A DNA stretch of 64,000 nt from JAXHMB01 sp034521755 (GTDB taxonomy: Bacteria; Bacteroidota; Rhodothermia; Balneolales; Balneolaceae), in assembly GCA_034521755.1 (NCBI GenBank), contig JAXHMB010000001.1, positions 505,921 through 569,920 of the forward strand, read 5' to 3'. A program made the translations under genes and the position numbers. This document shows positions 57,173 through 64,000 of the stretch, piece after piece; positions within the stretch are counted from its first letter, which is position 1; every line of letters starts with the position of its first letter. Under the pieces are notes generated by a model. The model worked only from the letters and a program-made list of their open reading frames with translations, searched no databases and was not told the origin of the DNA.

Positions 57173-60043
57173 TCAATGCGCTTCCAGCCAGTGGTCAGCC
57201 AAGCCCATATCCAGCTTCTACGGGGTACGGATAATTCAAAAGCCGTTTCCATAAGCTCTTTGAGCTTTGAGGGTACAGTATCCTGTTCAGCTTCCGGAAT
57301 CTCAAAGATGAGTTCATCATGCACCTGCAGCAGCATCTTGGTCTGCAGATCACGTCTTCTAGGTACTGCTTGTATATCTATCATAGCCTGTTTAATGATA
57401 TCGGCTAGCCGTACCCTGTATGGGCATATTTGATGGCCGTCCGTTCTGCAAAGGAACGCACGTTCCAGTTGCCGGAATTTATCTCCGGGATATATCGCCT
57501 GCGGCCCATCAGCGCTTTCACATAGCCGTACTCTTTGGCAAACTGCTTGGTCTCATTTGATGTATTCCGAGAATGCCCGGAAAGCGCTCAAAATACTGGG
57601 TCAATCTACGTCCTTCCGCTTCCCCCATTGCTGATACCCAGCCGTAGAAGCCAGCCCTGTAGGCACTTACGCCATAGGGTATACCAAAGTTGACTTCCTT
57701 CTGGCTTTTCGGCGGTCGATGGGCCGTTACATCGTCCAGCGAATCCAGATCATAAATTTCTTTGGCCGTTCTGGAGTGGATATCTTCATCATTATGAAAA
57801 GCTTCAGACATATTTTCATCCTCAGCAAATAGAAGCAATCACCCGCAATTCAACCTGGGGAATAGTCAGCCGAAAGCAGTTTCGCCTTCCTTCTGTAATA
57901 AAAGCTTTACGGATCTCACGCCCTCTTCTGGTCCGAATCGGAACATATCTGCAGGTTGGGATTGGAAGAAGAAAGTCGTCCGGTGGCTGCTATGCTTTGG
58001 TTATAGAATCGGTATGCACTTCTCCTGTTTCCGGGTTAATCAGTTTTTGGAAGCGCATCTACATAAGTTGATTTTAACTTGCTTAATGCCCGATATTGAA
58101 GAATCAGACACCGGCATCTCATAATCGTTAGCTAATTTTGTCAACACCGATTCTGCTGTCCGATACTCGACCGTCTGGTCCGGTGTTCTTACCGGCCGGT
58201 AGTCCCATCTTGTCAAACAAGATTTCGCCTGATCGTTGCGGCGAATTTATATTGAATTCAGGTTCCGGCTTTATCATAAATTTTTTGCTCCAGTTCCAAA
58301 ATATCATTCGGTCAAGAGTCTGCGCGAATTCATCCAGCATTTTCCTTTGTCCAGCAGCATACCGATGCATCTCATCTCAGCCAGCACTGTAATGAGTGGA
58401 AAATTCCAGATGGTCTGCAGTATCCGTAAGCTCATCTTCTTCGAGTACATATTTTTTCAAGTGCCCTCATACAAACGCAGTGTAATATCCGCATCTTCCT
58501 GCACAGGCATAGGCGGTAATCTACCCCTTGCAGCGGAATTCGATCCATAGTTTTTTGCTTTCGACCGGAGCCGATCGAGCTTTTCAATGGAAATAGGTTC
58601 ATAGTTCAGATACTTCTTGGAGAGTGTATCCATCTTGAGTTTTTGGTTGGCATCTATCAGGTAGCCCGCAACCATGGTATCAAATACGGTGCCGCTGATT
58701 TCCAGGCCTGCCCTGTTTAACATCATATAGTCAAACTTGTAATTGTGAGCTATTTTCAGAGCACCGGTTTCAAAAAGCGGCTGTAAGACAGCAATCGCTT
58801 CCGATTCGTGAATGCCATTTTTAACATTAAGCGGTACATAATTAAGCAGATGCCCGCTGTGGCACCAGCCGATTTCCCACTAGGTTTCGATTGCGGTGGT
58901 GTTCACCCCATCAGTCTCGGTATCAAAAGAAAGGGTCTCTGTCACCTTTCAGCTTATTGCTAACAAGATTCTTTAACGATTTTCAAGACCATTTACGGAC
59001 TCCATAGCTGACGGTGTTGTTCTAAGGGTATCAAATTCACTTTCTTCTGCTTTCAGCAGGCTTTGGACCGCTCGATGAATCACCCTGACCATCTTCACTA
59101 CTTCGATACGGCGGATGATGACGATGGCGAACTGTGAGTAACCTCTTCGTTAAGATGTCGCCCTGGTCAGTAAGATTGAAATACCCCATGCGTTCGAAAA
59201 GTGCGCCCAGTTTTTCTTTATCCGGGCCACTCCACCCTAATTCTTCCCAGTCTTCAATATCAGGGATTGTCGTCTTCTTCGATGGTCTAAGGCCGTCTGC
59301 TTTGGCATGAAGTGCTTCTTCGGCATATTCTTGGTAATCCTTCGACGGTGACGCTTAGAGCTCATATCTAGGTGCATCTTCGATAGCCTTTTCCAAACTT
59401 CCATATTTATTGATCAGCTCGGGTGCCCCCTTTTTACCCAATGCCCTTTACGCCGAGGTATACTGTCGGACGTATATCGCCCAAAATGGCCAGCACATCA
59501 ATGACGTCCTCGGGGTACACACCAAAGTATTCTTTTACTCCTTCACGGTCCATAATATTAAATCCACCCTCTTTGTTATCGGGCTTATACATTTTGATAT
59601 GATCATGCACAAGCTGCATAGAATCTTTGTCCGGCGTCACCATAAAAACATCCACATCATCAGCATTCGCACGGCTGGCAATTGTCCCTATCACGTCATC
59701 TGCTTCAAAACCATCCTTCTCAATATTTTTGATTCCATAGCCTTCCAGCATTTCTCTTTAATCAGCGGAATGCCTACTTTAAGTTCTTCGGGCTGCGGTG
59801 GACGGTTCGCTTTATTACTCTCTTCATCGATCTTATGCCGGAAGGTAGGAACATGCGTATCCCATGCTACAGCAATATGTGTAGGTTGTTCTTCCTCCAG
59901 CATCTTTTCCAGCGTATTGGCAAATCCCATGATAGGCCCGGTGGCAGACCTTCAGAATTTCGAAGATTACTGTTGATAAAGGCAAAGTGCGAACGGTAAG
60001 CCAAAGCCATGCCATCCAGAAGAAACAAAAGACTTTTAGACAT
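57173..60043 (-). CDS. polA: DNA polymerase I (many frameshifts)
   Basis: From ATG at 60043 (KSLLFLLDGMALAYRSHFAF) to TGA at 57173-57175 the minus strand encodes the whole of PolA, about 950 residues, over many frames. The 5' nuclease is readable (FEADDVIGTIASRANADDVDV), as are the exonuclease-like middle (TLSKKYLNYEPISIEKL) and the polymerase palm (VNFGIPYGVSAY, then MLLQVHDELIFEIPE). Function: gap filling and RNA primer removal. At least ten indels are needed. For an essential gene this is best explained by sequencing errors. Confidence 0.85.
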
Positions 60044-60139
60044 TTATTTTTATTTTGTTTAGAGAAGTGTTCTTATTTTGATTCTCAAACCAGTTCAGAA
60101 AGGTAAAACTTTTTTACCCGGTCTTTTTCGAATAAAGAC

Positions 60140-61293
60140 ATGCAAATAAAATTAATTCAACATATTTATATGGGATTAAAAAACGAAGCACAATCCGCTT
60201 TACAAAATACCAAGAGTTTTTATAAGGAATACGTTTCCGCAAACCAACAGGATGCCGGTAAAGAGTTAGGAGAAGACACCTATCGTTGAAAGAATTATAT
60301 CTGGAAGTTGTAGGGTCTGAGTAGAACCGTGAACGAGGCGATGGACTGCAAAAAGTTTTATCTTTTCTATCACTCATGTAAGAAGCGGCTGAACCCTGTT
60401 CGAAGATTAGTCTTTGGTTTGATCCTGAGCTTTTTAGGCTACTACCTGCTGACTTAGTAGGCCTTTCCGGGCTAAATATTCTACCCTTTGCTAATGCCGT
60501 TGGCTTCGGAACATCAACGTATTGCTTCTGATTGAATTATTGGAGAAAACGGATGTGAAGCGTGAAATAGATTTAGCACGAGAAATCCAGCTCAGCCTGC
60601 TACCTGCTACCGAATACCAGAAAGATGGATTAAGAAATATCATCCTTTGCTAATACCGCTAAAGAAGTTGGCGGTGATTATGTAGACATGATCTTGAAAC
60701 CGACAAAGGCACCAACATAGAAATTGCGGATGTATCAGGGAAAGGCCTATCCGCCGCACTTTGACACTGCGCGACGGCAGGCACTGGTTCATCTAATCAT
60801 TGAAAAAATGGCCCAACTCCTAAACAGCTTTTTCTGGAACTAATAACGATGTGAAATCAGATATTAAAGATAAAACTTTTGTAACGGCCGCGCCGCTTTT
60901 TATCCACAATGAAGAGAACTTCATATTTGCTCGTGCCGGGCATAACGCCCCGATATCTTTTTTAGTAATGAGCGCGATGCTACTTTTGATTTGCGGTCTG
61001 ACGGATATGCACTCGGAATGACTTCTTCTTCAAACTCAAACTCATCTTCAAGAGAAAAAATTCCACTTTAAGCCCGGTGACAGCTATGATTTTATACCGA
61101 TGGTTTAACCGAAGCCAGGAACGACTATGGTGAAGAATATGGCGAAGAACGCCTGGATGCAATTATGAGCGATATGGTTCTTTACATGCTAACCATCATC
61201 AAAAAAGTGCAGTCTTCTTTAGAGGGATTTATTGGCAACGAGAAGCCTGCTGATGACATCACCTTTACCTGCGTAGAGTCTAATAAAAATTAA
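60140..61293 (+). CDS. RsbU/SpoIIE-type PP2C phosphatase (frameshifted)
   Basis: From ATG at 60140 a helical N-terminal part is followed by membrane segments (LVFGLILSFLGYYLL and INVLLLIELLEK) and the phosphatase domain. The readable landmarks are KREIDLAREIQLSLLPA, EVGGDYVDM, DVSGKGLSAAL, VTAAALF-like sequence, RAGHNAP and YTDGLTEA, ending at TAA 61291-61293. Such enzymes dephosphorylate anti-anti-sigma factors in partner switching. Its partners are not in the window. At least six frame breaks. Confidence 0.75.
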
Positions 61294-63300
61294 ACTTAAT
61301 AGTTTTTTAGTCTCTTCAACTACACGCTTTGTTGTGAGGCCAAAATGTCCAAATCATAAGCTCTGATAGGGCGCCAGGGCACCATAACGACCAAGCTGAT
61401 GACCTTACCCTTGCTACCTGTGTAGCGCTCCCAGCCTAGTGTAGCTCCTGCCTCTACAGAGATTGCACGTACTGAGTCAGGCAATACCTGCTCTTTGTAT
61501 TCCGCATCTTGTTTCTCAAATAACTCCCAACAAGGCAGACTCGATCACTCTTGCATCAACGCCATCTGCTTTTAATTTCTGCTGAGCATCTACAACCAGC
61601 TGAACTTCTGATCCACTGGCCATTAAAATGGCATCGGGGTGAATCGCTTTCGGAATCAGATAGTATGTAGGCTCCCTTCTCTAACCCTGAAAGTAGCTCC
61701 AACGTTGATCGGTCGAGAGTTGGCAAACTTTGACGAAGAGTACTATAAGAGAAGGTCCGTCAGTTTTTTCTAGAGCAGCTTTCCAGGCCCATGCTACTTC
61801 GTTGGCATCAGCGGGACGCAAAATTTGCACATTTGGCATTGCTCTCAATGATGACAGACGTTCGATGGGTTGATGTGTGGGACCATCTTCTCCAAGCCCG
61901 ATGCTATCATGCGTAAACACAAAAATAGATGGAATATGAGACAGTGCTGCAATACGAATAGCCGGGCGACAATAGTCAGAGAAGATCAAAAATGTACCGC
62001 CGAAGGGAAGGCACCCCATGCAGCGCCATACCATTCATGGCCGCACCCATAGCATGTTCTCTTACCCCATAGTGAATGTTACGGCCGGAGTAGTTGGTTT
62101 CATCCAGTATTTCAGCATCATTAATCCAGGTTTTGTTACTGCCGGTTAGGTCAGCTGAGCCCCCAACCATGGCAGGAATATCACCGGCTATAGCATTAAT
62201 TACTTTCCCAATGCTGCACGTGTAGCCATGCCTTTTGCATCTGCTTCAAAGTTAGGAAGTATCTCTTTAAAATTCTTTGGAAGCAGCCTGTTTAATTGTT
62301 CATTAAACTGTTTGGCCTGTTCCGGTGAACTTGCTCCAAAATCTTCTACCTTAGTCTTCCATCTTCATAATAGTTCTCTTTCCCAACTTCTTGAAGCTTT
62401 TCTGAAATGAGAAAGGACATTGTCAGAAAAAACTTTGCATCGGTATCCCAGCCTAAATTTTCTTTGGTGAGCTTTATTTCTTCTTCACCCAGTGGTGAGC
62501 CATGAGAGGAAGCGCTATCCTGTTTATTCGGACTTCCAAAACCGATATGCGTTTGGCAAATTATAATTGAGGGCTGGTCGCCTACTTTTTGTGCTTCAGT
62601 TATTGCTTGCTCAACTCCTGCCCTATCGTGTCCGTCTATGTTTTGGACATGCCAGTTATAACTTTCAAATCTCTTCTGGGCATCTTCTGTGTAAGCTACT
62701 GTGCTTCCATCTATAGAATTTCATTGGCATTGTAAGGAAATAACTTTACCCAGCTTAAGATGACCCGGCCAAAGAAGCAGCTTCATGCGAGATGCCTTCC
62801 ATTAAATCCCCGTCACTTACAATACCATACGTAAAGTGATCAGTAACTCTGTGATTTGTAGTATTAAATTTTTCAGCAAGATGAGCTTCAGCCATAGCCA
62901 TACCTACACCTGTTGCAAAACCTTGACCCAATGGACCGGTAGTTGTTTCCACCCCTGGAGTCATACCATACTCCGGTGACCTGGCTATACTGCCACTGTG
63001 AAGTTTTTAAGCTCTTTCAGCGATACCTCATAACCGTAGATGCAATAAGCTGTAAAGCAACATGGAACCATGTCCCGCAGAAAGAACAAATCGATCTCTA
63101 TCATACCAATTGGGATGACAAGGATCATGCTTTAAGAATTTTGTCCAGAAGCAGATAAACGGCATCAAGCTGATCATGAACATCCTGGTGCGGACCACAT
63201 GGACAGCATCCATTGAGAGGGTCCCAATGGACCACACAGCAGCTCCAGATAATGACGACATGAACAAGAACAACCATCACACCACCATTCGTCACAAAAT
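61281..63300 (-). CDS. tkt: Transketolase (many frameshifts)
   Basis: The minus strand carries all parts of transketolase, about 670 residues: DRDRFVLSAGHGSMLLYSLLHL, GPLGQGFATGVGMAMAE with the TPP-binding SDGDLMEGISHEAASLAG, then FVFTHDSIGLGEDGPTHQP and, near 61.4 kb, RAISVEAGATLGWERYTG. It moves two-carbon units in the pentose phosphate pathway. Start near 63300 and end near 61281 are approximate, as at least eight breaks occur. Breaks in such a gene are probably sequencing errors. Confidence 0.85.
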
Positions 63301-63376
63301 AAAGGCAAATGCTTAAGGATGCAGGATTTCAGCAACAAGCCTCCAGATCCAGCTTGAAATTCAAGGTGAATAAAAA

Positions 63377-64000
63377 CTAGTTAGTAGTACTTTCGCACTT
63401 AAGCTCATATTCCATTTGGGTGCTCTGAAAGGAGATTTAATTTTCTCATAAGCAGCATTTTTATATGCACCACATGCATCTTCAGTGTTGCCTTGAAGCT
63501 TAAGAGCAGAAGCAAGCTCGAAGTAAGTTTTGGCTTTATCTGTTCTTCCGCCATTTTCTAAGTTAAGCGCTTGTCTGGCATGTCGAATTGCTGATCAGGC
63601 ATTACACGTTTATTGTAAGCTTCTGCCAGTCTATAATGGGCATTAGCACTTCCGCTATCGTAGTTTAATGCCTTATATTGAGCAGCTCAATGGCCCTAGC
63701 ATAATTTTTACTCTCTGTTTCTTTAGAACCACGGAAAATCAGTTCTTTTGCAGCTGATTCTTTAGCTCTGGAGACAACATCAGAATTGTTGATTTTATTT
63801 CTGACTTCAGAGTCTTTATCAATCATTGCAAGAAAATCATCAATTGAGCTATTCTCCTGCTTCTTGATTACAATCCCTTTTCTATAATAAGCTTGAGCAT
63901 AGTCGGGATCTCTTCCGTTACCTGGCTCAACGAGCTCATGCTTGCACCGATACTCTTCATTTCTAAACTGTACAATTGATTTAGTATATAAAAGTTTGGT
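63377..64000 (-). CDS. Tetratricopeptide-repeat protein, 3' part (frameshifted)
   Basis: The gene enters from the right edge. Readable segments on the minus strand include KQENSSIDDFLAMIDKD, SRAKESAAKELIFRGSKETE, a TPR with ARAIELL-ALNYDSGSANAHYRLAEAYNK, and the tail QMEYELKCESTTN with a stop at 63377-63379. TPR units are helix pairs that mediate protein contacts. The N-terminus is outside the window and several frame breaks occur. Confidence 0.6.

Noticed and set aside
54165..60043. Two functional DNA polymerase I genes
   Set aside because: The left copy has only about 667 bases of the 3' end, without nuclease domain or most of the polymerase domain.
47597..64000. Programmed frameshifting in many genes
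   Set aside because: The breaks have both signs, occur at many unrelated sites and hit housekeeping genes equally, which fits sequencing error.

Overview
The window fits a Balneolaceae-like member of the Balneolota/Bacteroidota branch (inference). Supporting signs are a Bacteroidota-type -7 promoter box (TAnnTTTG) before the cysteine desulfurase gene, the style of the histidine kinase and RND proteins, and above all many lipoproteins of the six-bladed beta-propeller family with a G(R/K)GPGEF signature, each next to a short Cys-rich peptide gene. No rRNA, tRNA or CRISPR array was seen.

Region 1 (1-17.5 kb) is ordinary chromosome. It holds a PAS histidine kinase, a thioredoxin-fold protein, an AidB-like acyl-CoA dehydrogenase, pgk, a fatty/hydroxy-acid catabolic group (APH-family kinase, ACAD10/11-type dehydrogenase, SDR, 3-hydroxyacyl-CoA dehydrogenase), a cysteine desulfurase, a LOG-family protein, DUF1499 and DUF2914 proteins, a long-chain acyl-CoA synthetase and a Fur regulator. 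Region 2 (17.5-20.7 kb) is an RND efflux permease.

Region 3 (20.8-42.4 kb, minus strand) is the accessory island. Modules A and B each read AraC-type regulator > secreted Cys-rich peptide > hairpin > beta-propeller lipoprotein > DsbA-like thioredoxin. Module C reads AraC-type regulator > C39-like/VKOR/thioredoxin membrane protein > peptides with MNFAK...GG/AG leaders, most paired with a downstream propeller lipoprotein > C39-peptidase ABC exporter > HlyD adaptor. The likely scheme is that peptides are made, exported and cleaved at the double-glycine site by the C39 exporter (module C) or secreted by Sec (A and B), then oxidised by the DsbA/VKOR proteins, with the lipoproteins as cognate binding, immunity or presentation partners. 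No lanthipeptide, radical-SAM or YcaO enzyme is visible. Relics of the RND gene start and of the exporter gene start are scattered between modules and show that the island grew by recombination.

Region 4 (42.7-47.2 kb) is a second RND adaptor/permease pair. Region 5 (47.6-57.1 kb, plus strand) carries further peptide/propeller pairs with a MauE-like membrane protein, a truncated DsbA and a CxxC thioredoxin-fold protein; the last module lies between a 3' polA fragment and full-length polA. Region 6 (57.2-64 kb) has polA, an RsbU/SpoIIE-type phosphatase, transketolase and a TPR protein.

Frame breaks are common throughout and become very dense after about 47.5 kb, where even polA and transketolase are broken many times. 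Most breaks there are probably uncorrected long-read errors, so starts, ends and broken calls in that part are approximate.
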